A stretch of 64,000 nucleotides of DNA from Anabaena azotica FACHB-119 (GCF_014697625.1 NZ_JACJSG010000025.1:1-64000); one strand, 5' to 3'; counted from the stretch's first letter, positions 45,523-54,560 are shown. The notes: generated from the sequence alone by a model not told the origin. Made by a program: numbers and translations.

Positions 45523-45920
45523 CTTATCTTCTTGATACTAATGTTTGTATTCGTTTAATCAATAATAGTAGCCCTGCGGTGATTAACCGTCTTGCCGACA
45601 AAAAGCCAGAGGATATTTTAATTTCAGCTATAACTCAATTAGAACTTTATTATGGTGCTTATCGTAGTTTACAAACAGAGAGAAACTTAGAAATATTACA
45701 ACGGTTTTTTAGCCAATTTAATATATGTTTTTTGGACTCAGCATCGGCGATGATAGCTGGGAAAATTCGTGCTGATTTAGCTGCTATTGGTACACCAATC
45801 GGCCCCTATGATTTGCAAATTGCAGCCAGTGCAATAGCCAGAAATTTTATATTAGTAACGCACAATACCAGGGAGTTTAGTCGAGTGAAGGGATTACAGC
45901 TTGAGGATTGGGAAGATTAA
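45519..45920 (+). CDS. vapC: PIN-domain toxin, VapC type
   Basis: 133 residues from a TTG that overlaps the antitoxin stop (TTGA); AGGGAG lies 8 nt upstream. The PIN-domain RNase residues are visible: D6 in LLDTNVCIR, E in AITQLELYYG, D in GPYDLQIAASA and N in LVTHNTREFS. VapC toxins cut tRNA or rRNA. It forms a coupled module with the upstream antitoxin, placed directly behind the dndE-methyltransferase pair. Confidence 0.9.
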   Translation: MTYLLDTNVCIRLINNSSPAVINRLADKKPEDILISAITQLELYYGAYRSLQTERNLEILQRFFSQFNICFLDSASAMIAGKIRADLAAIGTPIGPYDLQIAASAIARNFILVTHNTREFSRVKGLQLEDWED

Positions 45921-46009
45921 ACATAATCTGTGGCGTAAATGATAAAACCATACAACAGCTATGGCAATATAACAGCAATTTGTTCAAATGAAAAGGAAAA
46001 AATTAAACA

Positions 46010-47518
46010 ATGAACGAAATTCAAGCAATGCGACAAGCCTTTCAAAGTCGCAAAATGGGTGCGCTACTACTGCTAGGCTTTGCTTCTGGGTTGCCTTTAT
46101 TCTTAACAAGTAGAACATTACAGCTATGGATGCAGGATGCCAAAGTAGATATTGGCAAAATCACCTTATTTGGCTTGTTAGCATTGCCTTATTCCCTGAA
46201 ATTTTTGTGGTCGCCTTTATTAGATAGATTTGTGCCGCCACTATTGGGTGCAAGACGAGGTTGGCTACTGTTTACTCAAATTGGATTAACAATAGCGATC
46301 GCCACCCTAGCATTGCAACAACCCGCCCAAAGTGACCAAGTATTACAAATTCTAGCAATCAACTGTCTCGTCATCACTTTTTTAAGCGCTACCCAAGACA
46401 TCGCCGGAGATGCTTACCGTACCGACATCTTAAACCCACTCGAAGCCGAACCAGGTGCATCAGTTTGGGTATTAGGCTATCGCGTAGCCTTGTTTATCAC
46501 CAGTTCCCTCGCTTTCGTTTTAGCTGAACGCATCCCTTGGAACGTTATTTACTTATTGATGGCTGTTTTAATGGCTGGGAGCATCTTGGTAACTTTGTGG
46601 TCTCCTCAAGAACCACAAAGCCGCAACGAAAATCAAAAATATTCACCTTTATCTCTCAAAGATGTCATTTTTATCCTGGTGATCACATCATTAGTAGCTG
46701 GATTAATTGCAGGTGTCTTTACTGCTTATATTGCTCTGCCTGTATTTTACTCGGTGTTAGCGGGTTTAATCATAGCTTGGATTGTTACATCTTTATTATT
46801 ACCTACAGAACTATTAGATGAAGTCACAGAAAATAGTCCTCCCCAAAATTTACAAGCCGCTATTTTTCTACCCTTTAAAGAATTTTTTCACAGATTTGGG
46901 TTAACTCAAGCTACTATCATCTTAATTTTCATTATCCTTTATAAATTAGGTGACTCCTTAGTAGGCATTACAGCGAATTTGTTTCTGCGAGAGATCCAAT
47001 TTACCAAAACGGAAATTGGTACAATTCAGTCTGGTATGGGCTTTATCGCCACAACTGTTGGTGTATTGGCTGGTGGCGTAATTATGACCAAAATCCACCT
47101 CAATCGTAGTTTATGGGTCTTTGGTATCCTTCAATTACTCAGTAACTTAGGTTATTATGCACTAGCGGTTGCTGGCAAAAATTATTCACTTCTCATCTTG
47201 GCAGTGAATATCGAAAACTTCAGTGCGGGATTAGTGACAGTTGCTACAGTCGCATTCTTGATGAATCTTTGTAACCATCGCTTTACTACCACTCAATTCG
47301 CTTTATTCTCTAGCTTAATGGCTATTAGTAGAGACGTTTTATCCGCACCGGCTGGTGATTGGGCAAAAGCTACAGGCTGGCCTGTATTTTTCTTGCTCAC
47401 CCTAGCAGCAGCAATACCTGGCTTGCTGCTTTTGCCCTTTGTTGCCCCTTGGAACCCTAAACTAGTGGCAGTAAATAGACCAGGACTTGATGAAGAGGAT
47501 GTATGGGAAACCAAGTAG
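46010..47518 (+). CDS. ampG: AmpG-like MFS permease
   Basis: 502 residues, 12-14 membrane helices. AmpG features: MGALLLLGFASGLPLFLTSRTLQLWMQD, LPYSLKFLWSPLLDRF and the cytoplasmic TQDIAGDAYRTDIL. AmpG proteins import anhydro-muropeptides for cell-wall recycling, although cyanobacterial members may carry other solutes. SD-like AAAAGGAAAA precedes the ATG. The last 16 bp overlap the start of the next gene. Confidence 0.88.
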   Translation: MNEIQAMRQAFQSRKMGALLLLGFASGLPLFLTSRTLQLWMQDAKVDIGKITLFGLLALPYSLKFLWSPLLDRFVPPLLGARRGWLLFTQIGLTIAIATLALQQPAQSDQVLQILAINCLVITFLSATQDIAGDAYRTDILNPLEAEPGASVWVLGYRVALFITSSLAFVLAERIPWNVIYLLMAVLMAGSILVTLWSPQEPQSRNENQKYSPLSLKDVIFILVITSLVAGLIAGVFTAYIALPVFYSVLAGLIIAWIVTSLLLPTELLDEVTENSPPQNLQAAIFLPFKEFFHRFGLTQATIILIFIILYKLGDSLVGITANLFLREIQFTKTEIGTIQSGMGFIATTVGVLAGGVIMTKIHLNRSLWVFGILQLLSNLGYYALAVAGKNYSLLILAVNIENFSAGLVTVATVAFLMNLCNHRFTTTQFALFSSLMAISRDVLSAPAGDWAKATGWPVFFLLTLAAAIPGLLLLPFVAPWNPKLVAVNRPGLDEEDVWETK

Positions 47519-47913
47519 TGATTATCGTCGGTACATTTATTCTCCTACTCACGGGCTTGTTACTAGGCTATGTTCTTTCACAGTTAGTTCTAGGTTATTT
47601 AGCGTTTAACCTGCTAACTTTTTTCGGAACAATTAGCTTAATTCTAATTTTCGGCACTCTCTACTATGTCCTGTTCTGGCAACTGAAGCGAGGACAGACA
47701 CAGGTAATACCAGCCCAAATGCCTACCAGATTAGAAGAACAAACACCAACAACACCAGAAAATCATCTCAAAAACAAACTTATTTCCCGATTAAACGGGG
47801 ATGTAGCAGCAGCAGAACGGTTAATTGACCAAGCCAAGCAAAACTATCCCGGAATGCCAGAAAATTGGTATTGCGAGAGAGTGCTTGATGACCTAGACCG
47901 GGATACCCGCTAA
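47503..47913 (+). CDS. Two-helix membrane protein, unknown
   Basis: 136 residues. Two hydrophobic helices (VVIIVGTFILLLTGLLLG and LAFNLLTFFGTISLILIF) are followed by a soluble tail of about 70 residues containing LISRLNGDVAAAERLIDQAK and NWYCERVLDDLDRD. The tail pattern is recurrent in cyanobacterial hypotheticals and may bind a partner. It overlaps the ampG-like gene by 16 bp, so they are translationally coupled. Confidence 0.75.
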   Translation: MGNQVVIIVGTFILLLTGLLLGYVLSQLVLGYLAFNLLTFFGTISLILIFGTLYYVLFWQLKRGQTQVIPAQMPTRLEEQTPTTPENHLKNKLISRLNGDVAAAERLIDQAKQNYPGMPENWYCERVLDDLDRDTR

Positions 47914-48100
47914 ACTCTGGTTTGTCATGCTTATAGCAGGTGACAGGTTCAAAAGCTTCTGGGTATAAGGATTTGATGATTTATCTATGTCCTAACTTAT
48001 GTGCCTACTGCTATAAATATCGCTAAGATTAACTTAAGGAAAATTTACAAATCTTTGCTAAGGTTGTGCAAAACAGCCTGATCTAACAACAAATCAAAAT

Positions 48101-48253
48101 ATGGCTATATTCAGACAGTACATCGCACCCTTACTAGTCGTACTAGTATTCATCTTTGCCCTAGTAGCAGTCAGCGCCCGCATCTTTTTACCCTCAGATA
48201 TGGCTGCACCAGCACCTATTGAAGAAGTTGGTGTCATTCTCAAGAGGGGCTAG
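48101..48253 (+). CDS. Small single-pass membrane protein, 50 residues
   Basis: ATG at 48101, TAG at 48251. MAIFRQYIAP, then a helix LLVVLVFIFALVAVSARIFL, then an Ala/Pro-rich tail ending EVGVILKRG. Membrane topology is clear; no family recognised. No strong SD upstream, but composition and codon use fit a real gene. Confidence 0.6.
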   Translation: MAIFRQYIAPLLVVLVFIFALVAVSARIFLPSDMAAPAPIEEVGVILKRG

Positions 48254-48341
48254 GGACTGGGGACTGGGGAAAAGGTGAAGAAAAGGAAAAGCCTTTCCCC
48301 TTTGCCCTTCCTATGGACTAATGACTAATGACTAATGACCA

Positions 48342-48908
48342 ATGACTATACCAGGCTATTCCATTCGGCGAGGCTCAAGCTTGGAGCGATCGCAACTTGT
48401 CAAATTCATCCAACGCACCTACCAAGAGTTATTTCCCGAACAAACAGACTTTGCTCACCTAGCAACCACCGTTGAGCAATACTTCTCTCAAGATACGCCT
48501 TTGTGGTGGGTCGATTTTGTTGATGGACTGGGTGGGGACTGGGGAGTAGGGGGAGTAGGGGGAGTAGGGGGAGTAGGGGGAGAAACTAATAAATATTCTC
48601 CCTCATCCCCCTCATCTCCCTCATCCCCCTCATCTCCCGTAGCCTGTCTATGGATGGGAAACGCTATAGACCAAATAAAAGGCGATCGCCACGCTCATAT
48701 CTTTCTACTGTATGTCGTACCCGAACATCGACGGCGTGGTATTGCGACAGCCTTGATGGACTGTGCAGAAAATTGGGCAAAAAAAAGAGGCGATCGGCAA
48801 ATTGGATTACAGGTATTTCAATCCAACGCGATCGCTTTAAATTTATACAATCACTTAGGTTATCAAACTCAGTCTCTCTGGATGGTCAAGCCTATTAGTG
48901 GTGATTAA
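48342..48908 (+). CDS. GNAT family N-acetyltransferase with in-frame minisatellite
   Basis: 188 residues. The acetyl-CoA motif VVPEHRRRGIATALMDCAE and the following VFQSNAIALNLYNHLGYQ identify a RimI-like GNAT enzyme. Substrate unknown. Between the N-terminal and catalytic parts lies a repeat-encoded stretch of about 40 residues: a GVG-repeat from four 9-bp GGGAGTAGG units, then an SPS-repeat from CTCATCCCC-type 9-bp units. Both keep frame because the units are multiples of three. The start codon sits in a GACTAATGACCAATG repeat. Confidence 0.85.
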   Translation: MTIPGYSIRRGSSLERSQLVKFIQRTYQELFPEQTDFAHLATTVEQYFSQDTPLWWVDFVDGLGGDWGVGGVGGVGGVGGETNKYSPSSPSSPSSPSSPVACLWMGNAIDQIKGDRHAHIFLLYVVPEHRRRGIATALMDCAENWAKKRGDRQIGLQVFQSNAIALNLYNHLGYQTQSLWMVKPISGD

Positions 48909-48914
48909 AAATCA

Positions 48915-49037
48915 TCAGAACTTACGCATCAAGATTGTCTGTTAAGACTGGGTGTAGGGATATAAGTGTATAGAGGGCAAGGCTTTGAACACCTCTGACA
49001 AAATCCTTGATTTTTCGTCTTCATGCGTAAGTCCTGA
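48915..49037. repeat. Family E inverted-repeat element
   Basis: TCAGAACTTACGCA on the left and TGCGTAAGTCCTGA on the right, 123 bp. The core carries GGGTGTAGGGATATAAG as in 20.2 and 53.6 kb, but shorter. Confidence 0.8.
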
Positions 49038-49092
49038 TGATATACGCTTTGTGTGAGTTAAAAATTACCCAACAATATCAAAGGTTTGCATC

Positions 49093-49200
49093 GTTATATC
49101 TTGCACCATTCTCTTCCACTCGAAAATCTTAGCTTAAAACCCTTGCGATTTCGTAGGGTGAGCATTTCCACTTGCTTATTGAAAAGGTGCAAGATATGAA
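49093..49200. repeat. Inverted-repeat element, family C
   Basis: Ends GTTATATCTTGCACC and GGTGCAAGATATGAA. The right end, reverse-complemented, is TTCATATCTTGCACC, identical to the left end of the 58345-58455 copy. The interior next to it (CTTGCTTATTGAAAAGG) also matches that copy in opposite orientation. Confidence 0.85.
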
Positions 49201-49284
49201 CATCTTCGGTTTACATCTGAGTCAACGAGACTGTTGTATTTCAGTCTCCAACTCACATCAGCCGTCATATGCTGTTGGCAATAA

Positions 49285-50130
49285 TTAAAAAGATGATTTC
49301 CAAAGAGACTTTTTTCTGATTTGACGACGGCGCACTAAAGCAAGTGCGGCTATTGAACCTAACCCTAGAATAGTAGCAGGCTCAGATACAGCAGCACTAG
49401 CAGCAATCACTTTGAAATCAGGCCCTCTATAGTTACTTTCAGATATTAATCTGATACCGCTAATAACTGAACTGCTATTCAATCCTAAATCTGCAAAACT
49501 TACCCCATACGAACCTACAGGTTGAGCGCCAGTTGTTTCTGTCGTATCGATGCTAAAGCCAGCAGAAGTCCATCGGTTACGGGTAATTCTAAAACTACGA
49601 CCGATAAGATTGCCACTATTATCCAGTGCTTGAACTACGAGATCGGCATTACCACCGCGTTCCCAAAAGAATAGGCTATCTGTCCCATTAGAGTTGGCTA
49701 CAATTTGATCTGTAAATGTTAGATCAAGCGTAAAGAAACCATCGTCTTCAGTGTCAATAATATTGTTTAAGTTGTTGTTACCTAAGTATGTGGCAACTGC
49801 TTTCCCATCAGCAGCGTTTCCAGCTACTAAATTTTCTTTTGGAGAAAGACCATCAGGATTTGTAGCTTCATCGCCTCTATCGGTACTAGCTGCACCAAAA
49901 GACCTATTAGTGATGCCTTTATTCCTGACTATGTTAGCCCCATTGACGTAGTTAAAATTGGTCAACCTGACTCCATTCTGCGTAATAGACTCCAAGAAAA
50001 TGTCCTTCTTAGGATCAGCAGGGTTTGGGGTAAAGTTCGTTGTGAAACTGGCCGCTTGGGCAGAGTGAGAAACAGCTAAGACAGTACTCACAGCCAGTCC
50101 AGTAGGCAAGAGTATTGTGTAAAATTTCAT
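49285..50130 (-). CDS. PEP-CTERM sorted secreted protein
   Basis: 281 residues. Signal peptide at about 1-26 (ILLPTGLAVSTVLAVSHSAQA). The body holds an exosortase-type beta-rich region with FFTLDLTFTDQIVANSNGTDSLF and GVSFADLGLNSS, a pattern shared by many cyanobacterial surface proteins. The C-terminus has VSEPATILGLGSIAALALV followed by RRRQIRKK, a PEP-CTERM sorting signal. Probably anchored or released at the cell surface. It is unrelated to the protein at 20427 apart from the signals. Confidence 0.8.
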   Translation of the reverse strand: MKFYTILLPTGLAVSTVLAVSHSAQAASFTTNFTPNPADPKKDIFLESITQNGVRLTNFNYVNGANIVRNKGITNRSFGAASTDRGDEATNPDGLSPKENLVAGNAADGKAVATYLGNNNLNNIIDTEDDGFFTLDLTFTDQIVANSNGTDSLFFWERGGNADLVVQALDNSGNLIGRSFRITRNRWTSAGFSIDTTETTGAQPVGSYGVSFADLGLNSSSVISGIRLISESNYRGPDFKVIAASAAVSEPATILGLGSIAALALVRRRQIRKKSLWKSSF

Positions 50131-50290
50131 TGGCTTTATGAATGTAATGAGTTTAGTAAAAATACTAATGCAGTTTGTACAGTGAGAACACAGTCTTTTA
50201 TTTTAAAATTTGGTTAAGGAATGTGTATTTTAGGAAAACTACGTATTTTTTCAATAAAAAAATATAATATATACTTATTCAACCATGTTA

Positions 50291-50403
50291 TTACTTACGC
50301 AATTGTCATCATCAAACTAACTGTAGGGTGCGTCAGCCCCAATAATTTCCTACATATTCAAAGATTTTCCACATCTGACGCACCCTCCTACTATTGTGCT
50401 TAT
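50291..50403. repeat. Undisturbed family A element
   Basis: ACTTACGCAATTGTCATCATC...GTAGGGTGCGTCAG, a core of about 40 bp with AAAGATTTTCCACATCTG, then CTGACGCACCC. It serves as the empty-site reference for the copies at 21.7 and 37.0 kb. Confidence 0.85.
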
Positions 50404-50523
50404 AAAGCATCCGTGTAAATCAGGAGTCAATGCTGTTTCCAGTCAATTTTCAATTCTCGCGTATGAGATGGATCAGAAAGTGTACAATGATTTAATCAAT
50501 AAAAATAAAGCTTTAAATAATTA

Positions 50524-50559
50524 GCACGGGGGGTTTCTCGAAACCTCACTTGCGCGTGC
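50524..50559 (+). promoter_or_regulatory. Compact structured 5' leader of the HEAT-repeat gene
   Basis: GCACG (50524-50528) pairs with CGTGC (50555-50559), enclosing a hairpin GGTTTC-TC-GAAACC (50532-50545). It ends 9 nt before the ATG and so may cover the ribosome-binding region. I know no RNA family that fits. Confidence 0.45.
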
Positions 50560-50568
50560 AATAGAAAT

Positions 50569-51327
50569 ATGTATGACGAAGAAGACCTAAGCCTACTCGA
50601 TATCGAGGAGGAGTTAGAAAGCCCCTTAGATAAGATAGAACCCATCACGGCTGAGTCAGAAATACCAAAGCCTGACCCAGATGAAATGCTAGCCCTCCTA
50701 GAAAATCCCCAACCACAAAAAAGGATGCTGGCTGCCCGTGCTTTTTGTGATATTGAAGACTCACGGGCTACCCCGCTTTTAATTCGCCTGTTGAGTGACA
50801 ACTGTCCTTTGGTGCGAGTAAGTGCATCCTATGGCATTGGACGCAACCCTAGCGCCGATGCAGTTGAACCGCTAATTGCCCAACTGTATCGAGATTGGAA
50901 TGGCTATGTCAGGAAAGGCGTTGTTTGGGCTTTGGGTAATTGCCGCGATCGCCGTTGTCTAGCACCCTTAGCTGATGCCTTAAGAACCGATATTTCCGCC
51001 GTGCGTCTTTGGTCTGCCAGTGCCTTAGCCCAAATGGCAGGAGTCGGTTATGAAGCTATTGTTGGCGCAATGCCACCACTGATTGAAGCCCTAGTGCAAG
51101 ATAAAGTAGCAGCTGTGCGGAGTAATAGCGCCTGGGCAATAGGACAATTATGTAAAGAACTGCCTTCCAATATAGTTTATGCTACAGCGATCGATGCCCT
51201 AATCCAGGCTTTTGCCGAAGACAAAGACTTAGGCGTGCGCGAAGACGCTAAAGCCTCACTATTAGGCGTGGGCGATCCCCGTGGCTTGCAGTTGATTGAA
51301 ACCTTAGAACAAGAGGGCTGGTTTTAA
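50569..51327 (+). CDS. HEAT-repeat protein
   Basis: 252 residues. An acidic N-terminal part (about 1-45) is followed by HEAT/PBS-lyase-type helical repeats: RMLAARAFCDIEDSRATPLLIRLL, VRVSASYGIGRNPSADAVEPL, VRKGVVWALGNCRDRRCLAPLA and later units to the C-terminus. Cyanobacterial HEAT proteins include phycobilin lyases, but no bilin gene is adjacent, so a scaffold role is equally possible. The start lies directly behind the structured leader. Confidence 0.85.
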   Translation: MYDEEDLSLLDIEEELESPLDKIEPITAESEIPKPDPDEMLALLENPQPQKRMLAARAFCDIEDSRATPLLIRLLSDNCPLVRVSASYGIGRNPSADAVEPLIAQLYRDWNGYVRKGVVWALGNCRDRRCLAPLADALRTDISAVRLWSASALAQMAGVGYEAIVGAMPPLIEALVQDKVAAVRSNSAWAIGQLCKELPSNIVYATAIDALIQAFAEDKDLGVREDAKASLLGVGDPRGLQLIETLEQEGWF

Positions 51328-51328
51328 T

Positions 51329-51377
51329 CAGGTGACAGGTGACAGGTGACAGGTGACAGGTGACAGGTGACAGGTGA
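51329..51377. repeat. CAGGTGA heptamer array
   Basis: Seven copies of AGGTGAC, the same unit as in the 16.4 kb array, between the convergent HEAT and cupin genes. Confidence 0.9.
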
Positions 51378-51418
51378 CAGTTTTTATTCTCCTCTGCTCG
51401 CCTGCTCGCCTGCTCCCT

Positions 51419-51826
51419 CTACTTACTCTCCCCCGCAGGCTTGACCAAATTTAAGTCATAAGGACGTTCTGTATCATCCTCGCCTAAATATTCCCCATTT
51501 TGAATTTCCAGAATTACTAATGGGATAGACCCTGGATTTTCTACTTTATGTAGGGTTGCTGCGGGAACATAGGTTGATTGATTACGACCTAGCAAAATTT
51601 CCTCTTCGCCGCAAGTCACCTTAGCCACACCAGAAACTACCACCCAATGTTCATTCCGGTGATAGTGAATTTGGGGCTTAATGCCGTGTCTGGGTTTGAT
51701 TTCAACGCGACTAATTCTATAGGTTTCTCCCTCTTCTATTACTTCCACATTACCCCAGTAACGTGAACCTGAATGTGAGGAAGCTTCCAGGGCATCTAAT
51801 TGGCCGTTGTTTTCACTCTGAGTCAT
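51419..51826 (-). CDS. Cupin protein (mannose-6-phosphate isomerase type II-like)
   Basis: 135 residues, one cupin domain. It has the C-terminal fold of bifunctional mannose-1-phosphate guanylyltransferase/isomerase: IHYHRNEHWVVVSGVAKVTCG with the metal-binding H-x-H...E pattern, and PAATLHKVENPG with the second His. Freestanding copies are common in cyanobacteria and assumed to isomerise mannose-6-phosphate and fructose-6-phosphate. Substrate not proven. Confidence 0.85.
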   Translation of the reverse strand: MTQSENNGQLDALEASSHSGSRYWGNVEVIEEGETYRISRVEIKPRHGIKPQIHYHRNEHWVVVSGVAKVTCGEEEILLGRNQSTYVPAATLHKVENPGSIPLVILEIQNGEYLGEDDTERPYDLNLVKPAGESK

Positions 51827-51968
51827 AACTAAACTTCTCAGCTAAAAGAATATTAATGTTTTCAGGCAATCTAATTTAAACCAGAGAAGACCAAGAGCAA
51901 GATGCACAATATTTTATGAAAATATTATCTGATGATAGTGGCTGTCCTCACTTAATTTTAGTCCATAA

Positions 51969-52074
51969 TCAGTTATCAGTTATCAGTTATCAGTTATCAG
52001 TTATCAGTTATCAGTTATCAGTTATCAGTTGTCAGTTGTTATTTCCACTGTCCACTGTCCACTGTCCACTGTCC
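51969..52074. repeat. TCAGTTA heptamer array
   Basis: About nine units of CAGTTAT/CAGTTGT, then CACTGTC-type units, ending at the stop of the neighbouring minus-strand gene. Confidence 0.9.
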
Positions 52075-53421
52075 CTAACCCCCTGTATACTGAATCCGGT
52101 AAATGCGATTGTTAGATTCCTCTGTAACTAATAGGCTACCATCAGGTAATACGAGTAAACCTACAGGTCGCCCCCAAGTGGTTGGGACAGCAGGGTCAAG
52201 CAAAAAGCCGGTGAGAAAGTCTTCATAGTAACCTTGGGGTCGTCCTTGGGCATTGAAGGGAACATATACTACTTTGTAACCAGTACCGCGATCGCGATTC
52301 CAAGAACCCCGGAAAGCGACAAAAGCCCCATGACGATATCTTTGGGGAAAAGTTTTACCATCATAAAATTTCACACCCAAGGCGGCTGAATGGGCTTGAA
52401 ACAACACATCTGGAGTCAGGGTACGGGCGGCTAAATCTGGGCGTTTACTTTTATCGCCACTCTTCTGTCGGGGGTCGAGGTTTTTTGGTGTTAAATAAGC
52501 ATAAGGCCAGCCGTAAAATTCTCCCTGACGAATCCTTGTGAGGTAGTCTGGAACTAAATCATCACCTATTCCATCTCGTTCATTCACCGTAGTATAAAGT
52601 TCTTGAGTCACGGGGTGAAAGTCGAGTCCGACAGGGTTGCGTAAGCCAAAGGCAAAAGTCTGCTTTTGGGAACCGTCCAAATTCATCACCTGCACAGAAG
52701 CCCTTGGTAGTTCTTCTTCATCCACGTTGGAACGGGAACCGACAGAAACATATAACTTCTTACCATCAGGTGATGCTACTACATTGCGAGTCCAGTGCTG
52801 ATTGTAGCCACCGCCAGGGAGGTCAGCAATTTTTTTACCAGTGCCGGTGAGTTGTTCTTGTCCTTGAGTATAAGGAAACCGTAACACTGCATCGGTATTA
52901 CCTAAAAAGAAGGAGTTACCAGCGAACGCCATACCAAAGGGAATGTTCAGCCCATTTTTGCCACTAGCAAAGGTTTTGCGGACATCAGCCACCCCATCGT
53001 CATCAGTATCACGCAATAAACGAATGCGGTTTTGTCTGGTTTCTGTCACTAAAACATCTCCGCTAGGAGTTAACGCCAGCCAGCGAGGTGCATCCAAATT
53101 TTCAGCAAAAACGTTAACTGTAAATCCTGCTGGAACTTTCAGCAGTGGTTTTTGGGGAATGGCTACTACTTGCGGAGATTTAGAGGCGCTATCTGTTGCA
53201 AAGGGTGCTGGTAAATTCTGTAAGTTGATGCGGATAGGCTGGGGTGAAAGTTTTTCTGTAGGGATGAGATTTTTACCCTGTGTGGGATTTTGTGCCAGTT
53301 GCACCGCAGGTGTAGATGCTTCTTGTGCTGGAGAATTTTCTAGTGAGGCGCTAGTCTGGTAACAGGCTGCTGTGGTGATAGTTAGAAACACAGACAGCAC
53401 AAAAAGCCTAGAAACCTTCAT
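52075..53421 (-). CDS. PQQ-dependent sugar (sorbosone-like) dehydrogenase lipoprotein
   Basis: 448 residues from the ATG of MKVSRLF; a GTG six codons earlier is possible. A lipoprotein signal ends in the lipobox LTITTAAC. A six-bladed propeller follows: GFTVNVFAENLDAPRWLAL, GLNIPFGMAF, RNPVGLDFHPVTQELYTTVNERD, EFYGWPYAYL and PVGLLVLPDGSLLVTEESNNRIYRI, the pattern of soluble aldose/sorbosone dehydrogenases. It oxidises a sugar in the periplasm with pyrroloquinoline quinone as assumed cofactor. Confidence 0.88.
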   Translation of the reverse strand: MKVSRLFVLSVFLTITTAACYQTSASLENSPAQEASTPAVQLAQNPTQGKNLIPTEKLSPQPIRINLQNLPAPFATDSASKSPQVVAIPQKPLLKVPAGFTVNVFAENLDAPRWLALTPSGDVLVTETRQNRIRLLRDTDDDGVADVRKTFASGKNGLNIPFGMAFAGNSFFLGNTDAVLRFPYTQGQEQLTGTGKKIADLPGGGYNQHWTRNVVASPDGKKLYVSVGSRSNVDEEELPRASVQVMNLDGSQKQTFAFGLRNPVGLDFHPVTQELYTTVNERDGIGDDLVPDYLTRIRQGEFYGWPYAYLTPKNLDPRQKSGDKSKRPDLAARTLTPDVLFQAHSAALGVKFYDGKTFPQRYRHGAFVAFRGSWNRDRGTGYKVVYVPFNAQGRPQGYYEDFLTGFLLDPAVPTTWGRPVGLLVLPDGSLLVTEESNNRIYRIQYTGG

Positions 53422-53499
53422 GATGGTGTCGATATACACAACTTTATTAGTTTAGGTTTTGAGGTTAATTTCTGTCGCCCGTCATAAGTTTGACTTTTT

Positions 53500-53709
53500 T
53501 GAGGACTAAAGTCCTCACTACGAACTGGGACTGCTATATTGAACTTGTGCAGGACTTACGCACCAAGGTTATCTGTTGAGACAGGGTGTAGGGGGGTAAG
53601 GGTGTAAGGGTGTAAGGGTGTAAGGGTTTTAAAGATTTACACCCCTATACCCCTATACCCCTACACCCTTGCCCAAACCCTTGATTTTTCGTTTTTATGC
53701 GTAAGTCCT
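53500..53709. repeat. Hairpin repeat plus family E element
   Basis: GAGGACTAAAGTCCTCACTACGAAC at about 53501-53525, then a family E copy at 53550-53709: CAGGACTTACGCACCAAGG...TATGCGTAAGTCCT. Its core is almost identical to the copy at 20214, with one more GGGTGTAA unit. Confidence 0.85.
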
Positions 53710-53743
53710 ATTGTGTTTTCGATGTTAGAGTGGGGGGTAAATA

Positions 53744-54475
53744 ATGGGATTGGCTGGTGTGAGAATTGTGTTGGTGGAACCAGCCGGGCCGTTAAATGTA
53801 GGTGCGATCGCTAGAGTGATGAAAAATTTTGGATTAGCACAGCTAGTATTAGTTAATCCCCAATGTGATCCACTGTCACCTGAAGCGATGAGAATGGCAG
53901 TCCATGCTAAAGAAATATTAGAGTCTGCCGTCACAGTGCCAAGTTTACCAGCAGCTTTACATGGATGTGTGCGGGCGATCGCCACTACAGGACGTGCTAG
54001 CGATGGGGATTTACCCCTAGAACATCCCAAAATTGCTTTACCTTGGTTATTAGAAGAAATTGGTCAACCCTCAGCATTGATTTTTGGTAGGGAAGACAGG
54101 GGCTTAAGCAATGAAGAATTAAACTATGCTCAAAGATTTATCCGTATTCCTACTAGTCCCGATTATCTATCTTTAAATTTGGCTAGTGCTGTAGGTATTT
54201 GCTGCTATGAACTAGCACAAAGCACTGTACCAATTGAACCTCAAACCACCTGTAAACAAGAATTTGCGTCTATAGAACTAGTAGAAGAATTTTATCAGCA
54301 ATTAGAAGCCTTACTACTAGAAATTGGCTATTTATATCCCCATACAGCAACCAGCCGAATGGAGAAATTCCGTCAACTATATAATCGTGCTTACCTGCAA
54401 ACTCAGGAAGTAGCGATGCTGCGCGGAATTCTGCGGCAGGTAGAATGGGCAATTAATCACCAGCGTGATTTGTAA
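53744..54475 (+). CDS. trmJ: TrmJ-like tRNA/rRNA 2'-O-methyltransferase
   Basis: 243 residues. A SPOUT-fold enzyme using S-adenosylmethionine. The N-terminus VRIVLVEPAGPLNVGAIARVMKNFGL with VNPQCDPLSPEA and MAVHAKEILE is typical of TrmJ (tRNA Cm32/Um32). The trefoil-knot motif is ALIFGREDRGLSNEELNYA, then IPTSPDYLSLNLASAVGI. The C-terminal helices (ELVEEFYQQLEALL) fit TrmJ dimers. Stand-alone gene. Confidence 0.88.
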   Translation: MGLAGVRIVLVEPAGPLNVGAIARVMKNFGLAQLVLVNPQCDPLSPEAMRMAVHAKEILESAVTVPSLPAALHGCVRAIATTGRASDGDLPLEHPKIALPWLLEEIGQPSALIFGREDRGLSNEELNYAQRFIRIPTSPDYLSLNLASAVGICCYELAQSTVPIEPQTTCKQEFASIELVEEFYQQLEALLLEIGYLYPHTATSRMEKFRQLYNRAYLQTQEVAMLRGILRQVEWAINHQRDL

Positions 54476-54486
54476 TCACAGTAACT

Positions 54487-54560
54487 GTGGGGTGTGTCAG
54501 TTCAAGGATTTTCCACATCTGACGCACCCTACCCCAAGTGCCAGTTGCCTAAGTTCTGAT
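54487..54560. repeat. Family A element (short copy)
   Basis: GGGGTGTGTCAG, then AAGGATTTTCCACATCTG, then CTGACGCACCCTACCCCAAGTG and GTTGCCTAAGTTCTGA. The core is the same as in the 21.7 and 50.3 kb copies. Confidence 0.75.

Larger units (their letters stand above)
50131..50568. other. Intergenic region with family A element and a structured leader
   Basis: AT-rich DNA holding the family A copy (50291-50403) and, just before the HEAT gene, a compact hairpin structure (50524-50559). No gene recognised. Confidence 0.5.
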
